The notes below the pieces were generated by a model. That model had not been told where the DNA came from, did no database searches, and worked only from the letters and a program-made list of their open reading frames with translations. This document shows positions 12,951 to 58,170 of a stretch of 64,000 bases of DNA, in pieces; the stretch's first letter is position 1, and every line of letters begins with the position of its first letter. Location of the stretch: the NCBI GenBank assembly GCA_026745465.1, contig JACYXH010000216.1, forward strand, positions 7,099,501 to 7,163,500, written 5' to 3'. Position numbers and translations under genes: made by a program. The DNA is from Lota lota. Lineage: Eukaryota > Chordata > Actinopteri > Gadiformes > Lotidae.

Positions 12951-14885
12951 TGCGTGCATACATGTATGTGCATGCACCTATGTACTTTGTGTGTGTTTGT
13001 ATGTGTGTGTGTGTGTTTGTGATGTACACTGCATACATGCATAAAATCTCCATCTAGCACGCGTAACACCAACACTTGGTTGCCATAGGTGTTGAGCAAT
13101 GAGGCGGGGATGTTGGCCACGTTCACAAAGCCGTGGTACTCCTGCTGCTCAAATCGTGGCGGGAAGCGGTTCACGGCATGAACGTAAACCAGCACCGAGG
13201 CCACCGTGTACTTCCTGGGATCATCCTCCTGGTAGGCCTGGCAGAGTGAGAGCAAGAGATGAGCCACACCGCAACAAGAGAGAGAGAAATGTGGAGGAGG
13301 AATGACGATTAGGTTGAAGCACAATAAAAAGGTATTCAATGATTCTTACAGCCCTTTATTTTACCCCATATTTGAAAGTGTGACTGTGCTTATGTATATG
13401 TTGTGTGTGTGTGTGTGTGTGTGTGTCTCACCATGACCCGTATGTGCAGGGTTGGGTTGGTCAGTCTGTCTGTTACCGCCTGCATCAGCCTGACTTCCCC
13501 TGTCTGTCTGTCCATCTGGAAGCGTCCATCATCACCCCCTGCCATAGGATAGAATAGTGTGTGTGAGTGTGCTAGCAAGGTTGGTCACATTGCTAGCTAG
13601 CTAGCAAGGTGAAAGCTTGTGTTTATAATATTGTACAAAATTGTGGAGCCAGTCCCATATCTAGATATTTTGTCCCTCATGTCATACTTAGTTGTAGGTA
13701 CCTGAGAGAATGGCATAGCTGATTGGGGAGCTGAGTCCGCTGTCTCCATCCACCGCATGTATAGGACCAGGACACAAGTCTAAAACAATGTCCTGCCAGC
13801 ACTCGCACACACATGCACACACACATTCACATACACACACACGCACACACACACACACAACTACATTTGAGATTCACATAAATAGTTGTAGATATTTCCA
13901 CATATTACTGCCCAGTGAACGGCTCAATGGAATCCATACCAAAATATGACTGGCGTACTGACATAAACACGCTGATGTGCAGAAAAAGGGACAACAACAT
14001 GGGAACTCCTGTCCTCAGACCTCTTGGCCCTCCGTCACATTGACAGTGTACACTGGGCTGATGCAGATGCGGTTGAAGGGGTCCTGGAAGAGGAGCGTGC
14101 AGGGCAGGAACTGGGGGTACTGGTCGTCCCCATCCACCACGGTGATGGTGACCGTGGTGCTGGTGTTGAAGCGCTCGGCCGTGCTCATCTCCTGGGACCA
14201 ACGGGAGTTCAGCAGGTGAGAACATTCATGGTTTGTTTGATCATGGCTCATGATGAAGTTCATAGGTTCCTAAGCACAGCTCTGATCCTAACTAGGTGGA
14301 GTGATGCATAGATAGATGGAGTGATGCATGGCTAGATGGAGTGATGTATGGATAGATGAGTGATGCATAGATAGATGGAGTGATGTATGGCTAGGTGGAG
14401 TGATGCATGGCTAGATGGAGTGATGCATGACTAGATGGAGTGATGCATGACTAGATGGAGTGATGCATGGATAGATGGAGTGATGCATGGCTAGATGGAG
14501 TGATGCATGGCTAGATGGAGTGATGCATGAGATAGGTGGAGTGATGTATGGATAGAGGGATGTAGTGGATGAATGGAGATGTATGAATAGGTGGATGGAG
14601 AGATGTACAGGTACTTGGATGGCGTGATGTATGTGGGGAAAGAATGGAGAGATACATGGGTAGATGGATGGACTGATGCATGGACAGATAGTATATATGG
14701 ATACATAGATGTGTTGTGCTGGCAGCCTACCGAGGCTTGAATAGAGACAGTCAGCAGAGATTTGGTTTCATAATCCAGAGGTTTGGCCAGCATGATTTCC
14801 CCACTGTTTGGGAGATCCAACTTTAGGTATTCAGCATCAGGCTGCAGAACACACACACATACACACAAAGAGAAACACACACATA

Positions 14886-14928
<43 letters not shown>

Positions 14929-15351
14929 CACACACACACACGGACACATACACGCATGATTGCACGCGCAGAACAAGACACAACAAAAAGTTACGTTTTC
15001 ATTTAGTCCAATGTAATTTCTGTTTTGATAAATAAAATGAACTTACTGATTCCTGGTCAATAGAGTATATCAGTCTGTCATCATCTGCATCCATGGCATA
15101 GACAGTGAACACTACAGTGTTAATTGGTGTCAGCTAGACAGAAACAAACTGACTATTAGACCAGCAGATCAATATAATATCAATATCCATATCAATAATA
15201 TAAATATCCATTCGGAGAAATCAGTGTAATTTGTAGACCTATGTCAACCTATGTAGAGGTGTGAGGGTAATGTGTGTGTGTGTGTGTGTGTGTGTTTGTC
15301 TTTGCGTGTATGTGTGTATTGCTCTTTGTGTGTGTGTGTATGTGTATGTGT

Positions 15352-15407
<56 letters not shown>

Positions 15408-16396
15408 TGTTTAAGGTCTACCTCGCTGATGACAACAGACTGAATTGTGTTCTCTGCAAACACAGGTAAATTATCATTCTCGTTTAGAATCTCCACCATG
15501 ATCCTGTACACACTCTAGAAACACACACACACACACACACACATACACAAGGTGAACAGGGATTAAAGGCTAAATGACTACATGTAAATGTAAGTGTTGA
15601 GTGGAGTGGATGGTTTTGAACCTGGAGTATATCGTCTTCGTAGCAGGCCAGCTCAGCCATCAGGACAGGGCCCTGCACCTGAGACATAAACACTATATGA
15701 TTAAATAGGAACAGACAGACATCATGCTCTGCCAGCTTGGCAGAGACTTACAATAATAAGCCGGAACATATACAGAACTTGGATTGCCAAACTAACAAAA
15801 GTGGTTTTCAGTTTTCAATGATTGTGAGTGATGGGATTTGTTGGCTGTGTGGTCTGATTGGTCGATGTGTATTTGGCACATATGAAGAAACATAAAGCGC
15901 AGGCTAAAACTAACTAATTTAATACAACTATGTTCTAAAGAGCTGGAGTGTACCAAGTAGCCACTGAAGCACAGCCCGGAGTCTGTCCCAAACCCATGGT
16001 TTGAGAAGCGCTGCTTTAGACCATTTTAAAAACATCCATTCCAGAACCCATGAGGTTCAAACAGGATTGCGTCCTAGTGCACTGCCTTCACCTCTCTGTC
16101 CAGGACCTTCTCGGGTGCCGCGTTAAGCCGGAGGGCACCATCCTCCAAGAAGAACCAGTCTGCGTCCTTCCCAGCCAGGCTCCAGCGGGTTCCCGGCCCC
16201 GTGACGTCTGTGCTAAGCTGGGCAATGACCTCCCCCGTAGGGCTGTTCTCTCGGACTGCGGTGAAGATGTCCTGAGCATCCAGACACCCGCCCCAACCAG
16301 ACGTCGCTGTGGGGATGACAGATTACAGACGGACGGTCAAACGGTCAGGCACACACACATACACAGGTTGTCAGGCAGATGTACAGACAGACAGAT

Positions 16397-16444
<48 letters not shown>

Positions 16445-16949
16445 AAAAACGTATTTGTATTTGTTTTAATTTCAACTTTAATTTACCAGGTTGGTCCCTT
16501 AAAATGTTCAAGAGAGGCCTTGCAAAAAAGGGCAGTAGTACATGAAGTTACAACCTACATAAAACATAATATATAACACAGCAAAAATATAAACAGATAT
16601 TAGTTCAAACATCAAACTTTTCCCAAGGTTTGAGCTTCCCTCTGTTTAACAATGGATTTAAATTAACTTAGAGTGATTAAGTCCTGTAGCTGAAGCTCCT
16701 TCTGCAGGCTATTCCAGGCAGAAGGGCAGTACAGAAGAGAAAGGCCTTCGTGCTCGACTCACTGCGGGCTCAAACACACAGACAGTTAGTCAGGCACAAC
16801 GATGGACAGACAGACAGATACACACACAAACACACACACACACACCGAGCATGAGAAAGAGATTTTTTGTGGGAACATATAGTGCGCTAACCTGTGGCAG
16901 TATGCAGAAACAGCAAGAGTAGCAGCCTCGGTGGGCCCCTTGGTTTCAT
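10054..16949 (-). CDS. cdhr5: Cadherin-related family member 5-like (mucin and cadherin-like) membrane protein
   Basis: Fifteen coding exons from 16949 downwards: 16949-16892, 16306-16092, 15678-15622, 15514-15422, 15133-15047, 14841-14731, 14191-14021, 13792-13702, 13538-13432, 13237-13037, 12760-12629, 12254-12176, 12036-11855, 11747-11727 and 11151-10054. All phases agree; total about 900 residues (human CDHR5 about 845). A signal peptide (MKPRGPPRLLLLLFLHTATA) is followed by about four cadherin repeats with motifs ILNENDNLPVF, AMDADDD, LDYE and VVDGDDQYPQFLPCT. The FLPCT/ICISPVY stretch and the PGPIHAVDGDSG stretch match CDHR5 as I recall it. A single transmembrane helix (LVLCFLFMVLLGCVLYVMSWL) follows, then a long Pro/Ser/Thr-rich cytoplasmic tail ending in an acidic run. 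CDHR5 is an intermicrovillar adhesion cadherin of the epithelial brush border. The gene is head to head with kcp. The paralogue (a or b) is uncertain, and another cdhr family member is possible. Confidence 0.78.
12258..12308. repeat. ATC trinucleotide repeat beside a cdhr5 exon
   Basis: An (atc)n run immediately upstream (on the minus strand) of the exon at 12254-12176. Confidence 0.85.
12906..13020. repeat. TG-rich microsatellite in cdhr5 intron
   Basis: TG runs at 12906-12944 and about 12988-13018 lie just downstream (minus strand) of the 13037 donor. Confidence 0.85.
13800..13860. repeat. AC microsatellite in cdhr5 intron
   Basis: Interrupted CA repeats, directly upstream on the minus strand of the exon whose acceptor is at 13792. 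Confidence 0.85.
14292..14545. repeat. 20-bp minisatellite in cdhr5 intron
   Basis: About a dozen near-identical copies of a 20-base unit close to tagatggagtgatgcatggc, with single-base variants (gatagatg, gctaggtg, gactagatg) and occasional two-base length changes. Decayed tga/gatgg-rich sequence continues to about 14700. Confidence 0.9.
14847..14960. repeat. AC microsatellite in cdhr5 intron
   Basis: Interrupted CA repeats starting six bases beyond the exon boundary at 14841. Confidence 0.9.
15270..15406. repeat. TG microsatellite in cdhr5 intron
   Basis: Two TG blocks with interruptions. The second ends 16 bases from the exon edge at 15422 (the donor side on the minus strand). Confidence 0.92.
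16397..16441. repeat. AC microsatellite in cdhr5 intron 1
   Basis: About 45 bases of perfect CA. Confidence 0.92.
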
Positions 16950-19884
16950 GGTTTCAGACTCCCAGGGACTCCCTCTGGGTGAGCTGTAGCTGTACAACAG
17001 AGAGGAGGAATAAGGTTGTAAGAGGGGTTCTACTACTCACTGAAAAACTTGATTACTTTCTTCTTTGGACACAATGTAGAATGACATGCCGTAGCATCAA
17101 CTTAAATCCACGATACCAAGCGCAATGTCCTACGATTATATTATAAGATATAATGTATCGTAAGATATATTATATTTACAATCCTCAAACTTACACACTC
17201 GCAGCATCGTATAATTCACCCAAAACCTCACTAAGTGTGATGTGGCTGTGGCAAGTGACCCCCCACACACACACACACACAGATTCACCAGAACCGTCTA
17301 TTGTGTCAACGGCCAAATGTTATTGTTATTATTTCATTAAATAACAGACTGCAAATTATAACGTGGTTAAACATTACTTTAAGCATTTTAATATATTTTC
17401 ACAAGGATGAAGACACCAAGATGCATGTCACCATGACCTTAATTTTTTATCACAATTTCTTTGTGACAACATGTTTTTGTCATATACATATAAATATAAA
17501 TAAATATTTATATGTATGACAACTAATCAAATAAAAAAATGTGAACACAAGTACGATAACTAATTAAATAAGGAGTATAAGGATGTGTGTATGTGTGTGT
17601 GTGGATCAGGATCATTTCAGCCCCTGGTTTCCTGTTCCCATAGATACAAACACCCGACGACTCTCTCGACAGACTGACCTGCTGGAGTCAGATCCACGCC
17701 ATGCGCTGTCCGCCACAAGTGGTGTCCTTCTGTCACGTGATCCAAGCAGAAACCAGTTTGCCCTCTTTGTTTCAGTCAAACACACACTCACACAATACTC
17801 AAGTTCCACCAATTAAAATCTCTATAAAGTCCATCAACTCAGAGATACCATGCTCAAAGAGCAGACATCAGCTTATGGTGCGTATTCTGGGATAAATGTG
17901 ACCTCAGAAGCTTAAAATGTGGGGGCGGGACATATCTGATCCAGGTCCAGTGTTAGCCAATCAGATTACGTCTTCAGAATCAGACTGGAGTCACAAGTCA
18001 TTAAGAGATTTGTCTGTCCCTCGAGCACTTGATTTTGAACACATCATTAATCTGCTATTTTCTAACTTCTTTATTACTTAACTTGTTTGTTTTGTTTTTT
18101 ATGCTACCATTAGCTACCCATCTTGTCATATATTGCACTCCTCACCATCCCTGGAAGGAGGGATCCCTCTTCTGTGTTCCTTCTCCAGGTTTCTTCCTTG
18201 AGATTTAGGGCAGCTTTCCCTTGGCTTAAGTGTGTCTAACTCAGATACGCATATTTTGAAAACACATTGTTCTCAGGATATATGGTTACCGTAGACCGTA
18301 TAGGGATAGACCCACTCAGTAGTGTTAGATTGGGTGCAGCTTTACCTTTTAACCACTGGAGGGCCATCTTTACACATTTTATTACTTAGATTTAGACAGT
18401 GGAATCCACTGGTACCAGACTAAATTTTTAAAACACTTACTTATTCACTTGATTGTTAATAGTAATACAATAATAGGTGTACATCTAGTTTAGAAGCATG
18501 TTTCATTGAGGACTTTCACTTAAAGTAGTATTTCTGTGAGTAGCCTATATAATTTGAGTAGGCTACATTTTCCACAATTGCAGTTATCTGAATGGGCTTG
18601 TTATAGTGATACATGAGTCGTGGATAAGGATTGGGGGAAATCAGACATAAATCCAACATACTTCAGAGATGGTACGGTATGCTGATGGTTATACTATAGT
18701 TATGTCTGCCTGTCTATAAACAGATATTATCAACCGGAGACAGAACCAGATACCGTCTGTGTGCATGCGTTTGTGTCAAAGCCGAACAATGTTCAGTGGG
18801 CTGTAGGACAATACGGGGCTCTGGTGGGTCTGTGGAGGACAACCTACTTTTTGATGTAAAATAAATATATACAAAGGCCTATATAACAAAATTATTATTA
18901 GCCTGTGTGTGAGTATTTCAGCTCTTCTTCTTTAAACAAAAGGTAGGCTATTCATCCATGCCTGCAGATTCCAGAGATGTGAGGCGAAGAGCAGATCAGA
19001 GATAAGCCAATCTTTTTTTTAAAGTAGAGGTAGGCCTACAGATGGGGGACCGAGTTCATTTGCACAGTGCAACAACATTCATCTTCGTTTACTCGGCCTC
19101 TTCGTGCACGCACGCACGCATGCAAAAACACACACATACGCACAGAGAAGCACGCGCGGGCCTATTTCAACTGCTCTCTGGTGGCTCCCTTCCAGTGTCC
19201 AGGCCAGGTTTTATTCATTACCAAAAGAGAGCCTTCAGAAATCAACACCACTGGTCTCTCCGGGTTGAAGCACCTTCTTTTTTTTTTTCATAAAAGAAGA
19301 AAAACTACAGAAGTAAAGGATCGTCTCGGGACTTAGTACTAAAATGCAATCTGGGATTCGGAAATTAATTCTGGTGGAACCAGAACCCGTTCTCGGCCCG
19401 TCTCTGGCGAATGGACAAACAGCCGTCGAACCACAACTTTGCACCTGAAGACTTTTCTCCCGCGTTTGTTGCATCTATATCATTGTTATCTTCAATGCGT
19501 GATTAAGGAACAACGAAGCGGCTCCCCACGCCCAGTCTCCGTGTCTGTCTGTTAATGTGTGTGTAAGTGAAAGTGACCGTGCCCTCGGAGGAATACGTGT
19601 TTGACTGCATAGAAGTGACTGCGCTCTCTTTTGTGACCCTGCACGCATCCAGATGTTACGTGATTCGCAGGCGCGCTACATGTCAGACGGAAAAGCAGTC
19701 GAGCGACAACTTGGAAGTGATTGCATTTTGTATATATTTAGCTCCGTTAGTCCTTGATGAATAGGCCCCAACAAAAGGCCAAAAAGGTTTCAACCTGAAA
19801 AAAATGCCAATGATGTCCTGGAATATTGCTGATTTACTTCTCTTGTAATCAACGGGGATTCGGTCCAGTTAGTAGGTCCAAATA
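16950..19884. other. Bidirectional upstream region between cdhr5 (-) and kcp (+)
   Basis: About 2.9 kb separates the two divergent start codons. I found no coding exon. The segment holds a fish interspersed repeat at about 18120-18210. The last 900 bases before the kcp ATG probably contain its promoter and 5' leader; no TATA box or initiator can be assigned with confidence. Confidence 0.5.
18120..18210. repeat. Fish interspersed-repeat fragment (ggaaggagggatccct motif)
   Basis: The stretch around ctggaaggagggatccct followed by ttctccaggtttcttcc is familiar from abundant teleost interspersed repeats. A second shorter copy of ctggaaggagggatccct lies in a kcp intron at about 21498. Family not determined. 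Confidence 0.55.
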
Positions 19885-52034
<32,150 letters not shown>

Positions 52035-55027
52035 CCTCGTTGGCCCGAGCAGCACACACCACAACACTCTGGCTATGTTTGAATTGGTCCACTTGTGCCT
52101 TGTATAGTGAACTGCTAGGGTGTCCCCATTTTGTAGTTTTGTCCAAAATGTGAGTGCACCAATCTGGCTCCCTACATTGTGCGTTACTTAATACCCATAA
52201 TGCAACATGAAATAAAGTGTACACGTGATGCACACTTATTTCCACACTATATCCCTTGATGCACGGCCGATTTTCATTGTCATCGTCTTAATCTAATAGA
52301 GATGGTCGGGGACATACGGGTTCACAGCGGTGCATTTCCGGCACATGGTCAGTGTCTAAATTTCCCATATTCCTTGCCTTACTTGTACTCTAATAAGTGA
52401 ATGAGGGAGCAAGTGAGCCCATTCGAACATAGCCTCTGACTGCACTGGTAGATATTTCTCAACTTTCTATGCTATACAGACACATGATGAATCGCTATAT
52501 ATATATATATTTATATATATATATATATATCTGCCTAACACACCTCACACCAAAACCCTTAAGGACTGCAGCCTTCCATTGTGTTCCAGATGCATAGTGT
52601 CTAAAACCAAAGAACCACTATATTATTGACCTATGAACTAGGAATACATTGTCTTTGCGATGGAATGTTGAATATTACATTTTATCTGTCGTTATTCATC
52701 TTCTGTGATTATCATCAATCAAAAAAAATTATGAGCTGCTCTTTGGTGATTTATAACTTTTCTTTACTTTGTGTTGGGACACAGTGTTTATTTGTATCTT
52801 ATTTTCTTTTATATTACTTTTTTCTTTTTTATACTACTTCAAGGGGAAACTAGGCTGATTGGAGGTGAATATAATAACATGAATTTAGCCTAAAACTTGA
52901 CACAAGAAAGCTTCAACATTATAGAAGACGAGGCGCATCTATAGATTTTCTTTTACAATCATATTTTTTTAAACAATTTTAATATCCTAAAAATCAGCAA
53001 AGCCATCATCATGGTAGAAAACTGTGGGCGAGTAAATGAAAGAAAGAACTACAAAAGAATTACTGTAACATAACATTTCTGCTGAAGGTGAAAAACAAAT
53101 ACTGTATAAGTGGCTTTTGAGCTAGTTATTGCTTCTGATTGGAACCTGCAGGTAGAGCTAAAGCACTTTTGCAGACACCTAAACATGATGTTTATTATAA
53201 GGAATATGAGAATGGACATAAGGAAAAAATATTGAATGTCTAAGTTCCATTGTTGTATGTGTAACAAGGGAGGTGCATATGACTTTTGAGAATAATTATT
53301 TAACTTACCTTTAACTGAGTTAAGTTGTTTAGTTTCCTCCACTCAGTCTGGACATCCTATTTGTGTTAAATTTTGTTTTAAAACATGTAGTAGAATGTAA
53401 GCAAACATGCCTTTAAATGCCAAATGTCGCACTGAGCAGAGACGATGGACTGTTGTATATCTCACCTTGTCTTTTCAAACCTTAATCACATCCCCTCCAA
53501 TTGTAGTGTTAGCTCTTCAAATCTTAATGTGAACACTGATAACACTGATAGTGATGTACACTATGCAACATTATATGGTAATTCTGCTTATTGTTGTTAA
53601 ATTGTATGAATATTAAAAGCTGAATGTCTTTGTGATGTGTGCCCTTTTTCAGTGGAAAAGTCAAATTACAAAAACACAACATTTAGACTTGGGTTTGATA
53701 GAAAACATCCAGCTATAGTTAATGATTGGAGCACCTGTAATGACATGTAAACCACTGGAAGGGGCCTGAATGCATCCACTCAAAGGTTGTCACAGAGAAC
53801 TCAGGCTAGGAGAGGGTGCTGAGTCGTATCGGCTACATCTGGTCAGATAACATGGGCATACTGCAGTGCGTAAAACAACAACTTTATAAACAGCGGCTAT
53901 TATGGGGTTCAAGCCAAAATACAACCATTTAAATCTCATGACGATGCGCATGGTAGACATGTAGAATCTCCAGGGCCCCATAGTTCTAACTCATGATCGT
54001 GTCTCAAACATGTTGATCCAACTGTGAATCTGATCTGTATGATTGTTCACTCGGTGTGATTGATGCTGAGAACTAAAATAAGAATGTAATATAGCCAACA
54101 TAGAGTGCTGGAATTGGCATGAGGCAGTGTTGCTGTAGATCTTTATGGGGATGTTCAATAAGTTTGGTCCCCAACTCAAAAGGAAAATCTCATGAACATT
54201 GAATTTTGACAGTTGATTTGATTTAAAAAAAATAATTAAGTGGCTGCAAGTTCACTTGGATACTATTTAAAACAGAAATTCAACCATATAGGTGAAACAC
54301 TGATATTTTGTATACAACGTGACTCAGTGATGTGTGAATAAGTGACAAAGAACATGGGGGTATTTACAATAATGTTGATTGACAAAAACATAAGACATGC
54401 AACCGGGTCTTGGAACTTCAGTGTTCAGCGTTGCCAAATAAATAAAAGAAACAAAACCAAGCTAACCTAGCCGCTAAACAAAAGGGAGCAAAGGCTATCT
54501 AACTGCAGAGTGAAAAGATAAGGCTCCCTGCCTACTCTTAGCATTACCTAATGCTACCTTCTGTGTTTGTGTCTTATGCATCTATTTGTCAGCTACAGAT
54601 GTACATTTCTTAAACAAAAAAGATTGGTTTTAATCGTTAAACAATTGGACACATTTTCTTACAGTATTATATTAACATCTTGTTGACATCACCTCTACAT
54701 TCATATAATATAAATATGTTGCCTATTGTGGCCCTCCTCACCTGAAATTGCAAACATCTCTCATAGAAAGTGGCAGCATGGTATCTCTCAACAAATAGGC
54801 AGACACACCCTTTATTTTAGGGTTAGTGCCATAGTTAAGGTTTAAATGTTTCTTTTCACCCTCGTCTGACCTGCGGTAGGCTTAGTTGAATAAAAAATGA
54901 TTCATTCATCCTATGACCGGGTAAAGCGTCCCTGGTTGTAACATGAACCCAGTGTTGTCCCCAAAGACTGTGTAGTAACCATAGTGACATTATGTATAAT
55001 TTATAATCGACTACAAATGGTGGGAAC
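52035..55027. other. kcp 3' UTR and intergenic region
   Basis: About 3 kb of AT-rich sequence with a TA microsatellite (52492-52531). I see no coding exon; the short open frames lack splice or coding support. Confidence 0.55.
52211..52216 (+). terminator. kcp: AATAAA, kcp polyadenylation signal
   Basis: AATAAA followed by a GTGT-rich stretch, about 180 bases downstream of the kcp stop. Confidence 0.65.
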
Positions 55028-58000
55028 ATGGATGAGCAGGTAAGACACTTAGTTTTGTTTATGATACATAAACGTTGGGATATGTACTGTTTTGCTCATT
55101 TCATTTCTGTGTGTATCTGTTGAGGTGTGTATCATCGATGGTTTATACCGTGCTCTGGGTGTCTCTGCCGGAGGAGTGTTTTCCTCTGAAGATGTCAGCC
55201 TAATTTACCGGAAAGTCTTCCACTACCCCTCGACAACAGATGATGTTGTTGTTGCTATGAAGAAGGTGAACCCACATGGATGAATGCATTTGTTTTTATT
55301 TTTGTAATGGCATACGCATCACATGAATCAGTATTTCATTGTACTAACTAATTTATTATACTTTCTTCAACTTCCCCAGGTGGCTGGGGAAGATGAGTGG
55401 TGGTCTTGTGTGGGTGAAAACATCCTGGATGTTCTTTTAGAAATGCAGAAAGAGAGAGAAATAAAAGAAGAGGTATAAATAGGATTAGTTTTTTGTATAT
55501 TAGATCATACGTTACAACACATTACTGATTAATAGTCTCCATGTATGTAAGAGGTTGCTGTGTTTTTCTTTCAGCTCTATTGGTCCCAGCAGCTGCTGAA
55601 CATGGGGAAACACAATAATGGACATATAAAGGACACACAGGACCCCATGTATCCGCGGAACCCAGATAACATGCACACTCTCTCAGATTCAAGCACCTTG
55701 AAACACGTTCAGAACATATTGCATTCAAGTTCCTTACCCTCTGGCTCTGATGACACAGACCTTTCACAGGTATCAGTTTCCATTACAGCTCACTTTTTGA
55801 CTTTTATTCTCTCCTGACTATACATAATTCAGTCATGTTTGGACCATAACGCTTACCTCTCCCTAAACCTGTACAGACAGAGCATAACCACAGGTGTGTG
55901 TTGCGTCTGAAGAGGAGCGCTAGACAGTGCTGGGCCAGGTAGCCTTATTATCAAATGTATCTAAAAACACCTCCTGTAGCTAGAAATGTCTTTTAGACAC
56001 CTTGAATGTCTTCATTGTTGCTATTCTTCCCTCTTGTTGTGTCAGTGCAAGTACATCTTGTTCTTGTTGTTTTCATCAACTCTAGGCTGGTGACAGAAGG
56101 TGTGCACAGCATAGCACCCAGACAGTGGCGTGCAACAGAGCTGGAGGTCAGGGGTCATGCTCTGGGTTGTTTGACCCCGGCCGACCTCCTTTCACTGTTG
56201 GAGTTGAAGTATGACGTGGTCACCAGGTTGCTGTATACAGAGATGCTGAGGCAGCACTACGGTATGGGTACACTACGCCTGGGGTCACCGATATCTCTAC
56301 ACTAGAGCCTTCTAATGTTGTATGTGACATGTGTCTCTTTGTATAATTGATACTACAGGTTTGAGTGCCTGGGAGACCCTGCTGCCATGGCAACAAGACA
56401 AGGAGAAGGAGGGGCTTGAAGACCTGGCCGAGCTGGCTCTGGGTTCTGGGGACCTGTTCCGTTTGACTGAGCTGCCAGGAGCCTTCAGGATTTACAAGTA
56501 ATAACCACACACACACACATACACACAAACACACACACACCGAAATGGGGACTTAAAAACAGGTAATTCATTTATTCATAGATGCAAATGCAGACTGATG
56601 TCAAGGTGTTTGATGTACTGGCAGGACGCGTGGGCGGGTGTTTCCGACAGGCTCCTCTGAGTCTAGTTTGCAGTTATCTTGGTCTGCCATGACCGTCCTG
56701 ACAGAGGCCTACGCCTCTCGTCAACAAGAGATGGATTCACTTACACACCTCAGCAAAAGGTACGACACATTCAACGTGGTAGTTGACCCCTTGATATGGA
56801 GGACAATGCAGATTGATCATAATACATTATACCAGTGTTTTGTGCAAATCAGTTTAGCGCTACATCATTGTTTGGTCTTCTTTGATGACTTTGCAATATT
56901 TGATTTATGGCAAATTACCAAAAACAATCAAGTAAATGATGATGCCTTTATTGACATTGACGTGTTTTGTTGGCTCTTTGTCTTTGCAGGCTGGACAGGG
57001 AGAGCCTGAAGCTGTTGTTTCTTTACATCAGGCTTGCCACGTTCAGAGCCCAAACAGAACGCAGGTCCTACGGAGCTCTGCTTGCAGCCAGACAGCTCTG
57101 GGAGTCCTGGTTAGACCACCAGTCACACCAAGGAAATAGGAATTATTTCAAGATGTCATGCCGAATTTAAAACCCCTGATCGCTATTGTCTTTTCCACAT
57201 GTAAAACAACATTCAACTCGTCAGGCCGTGTGTTAGCGACACGTGCAGGCAGGAGATGGTGGAACAGTGGCTTCATGACGATGAGGAAGAGAAGGAGAAA
57301 GAGATCTGCATCTCAGCATCACCGCAGCAGGTACATGCATCGAAATATCTGTTCACCTCTGATACTAAGGGTTACCAATTTAACCCCCTGAATAGCTCAG
57401 ACTAAAGTTACCCCTTTGTATTTTTACTGCCAGTACTTCATGCAGACACACACTCTCCAACATTGGAACACAACCTCTGACCCAATCCTAACCTAATCCC
57501 ACCAGGCGGTGCTGCAGTTGCTGGTTCTGAAACAGAAGGCGGAGAGGGAGTACCTCCTGGGGCTGCTGGATGGGGTCTCCCTGGACCAACTGGAGGGGCA
57601 GGAAAATCAGTGCCCTTTAAGGGACAGTAAGTCTGTTTTGGCTTGTTTTAGTATAAATACTGAATTCTCATTTCATATCTTCTTAATGACTACTGCTCCC
57701 TTCCCCTATAGAGGAAAAACAAAGGCATGGTTCTTTAAAGGATGGCTGTCTCAGAAGGTTGCAACATATCCGTGGCAGCCTCCAGACACATACTCCACTC
57801 GAAGAGTCTAGCTCTCAAACGCTGCAAACACATACACCACCCTGGCCCCGAACCCAGCCCCACCAGAATGAGAGCCAGGATGGGGTAGGTGGTTCGTCAA
57901 CAGGGTCTGCCAACCGATGGGGAGAGTGTGCTGTGATACTGCTGAGGCAGCTGACAGACACCCAGGAGGCCCAGGTTTCTACTGTACTGCCATCGCTACT

Positions 58001-58104
58001 CCACATGGTGAGACACAATTTCTCACACCCTTCCTGTCAACAAGCCATTCCACAACACAATATCATCTGGGAATGTGGGTACATGAATTAATACATGTTA
58101 CTAT

Positions 58105-58170
<66 letters not shown>

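Noticed and set aside
14292..14545. CRISPR array
   Set aside because: The repeat is a head-to-tail minisatellite with no unique spacers, in a eukaryotic intron.
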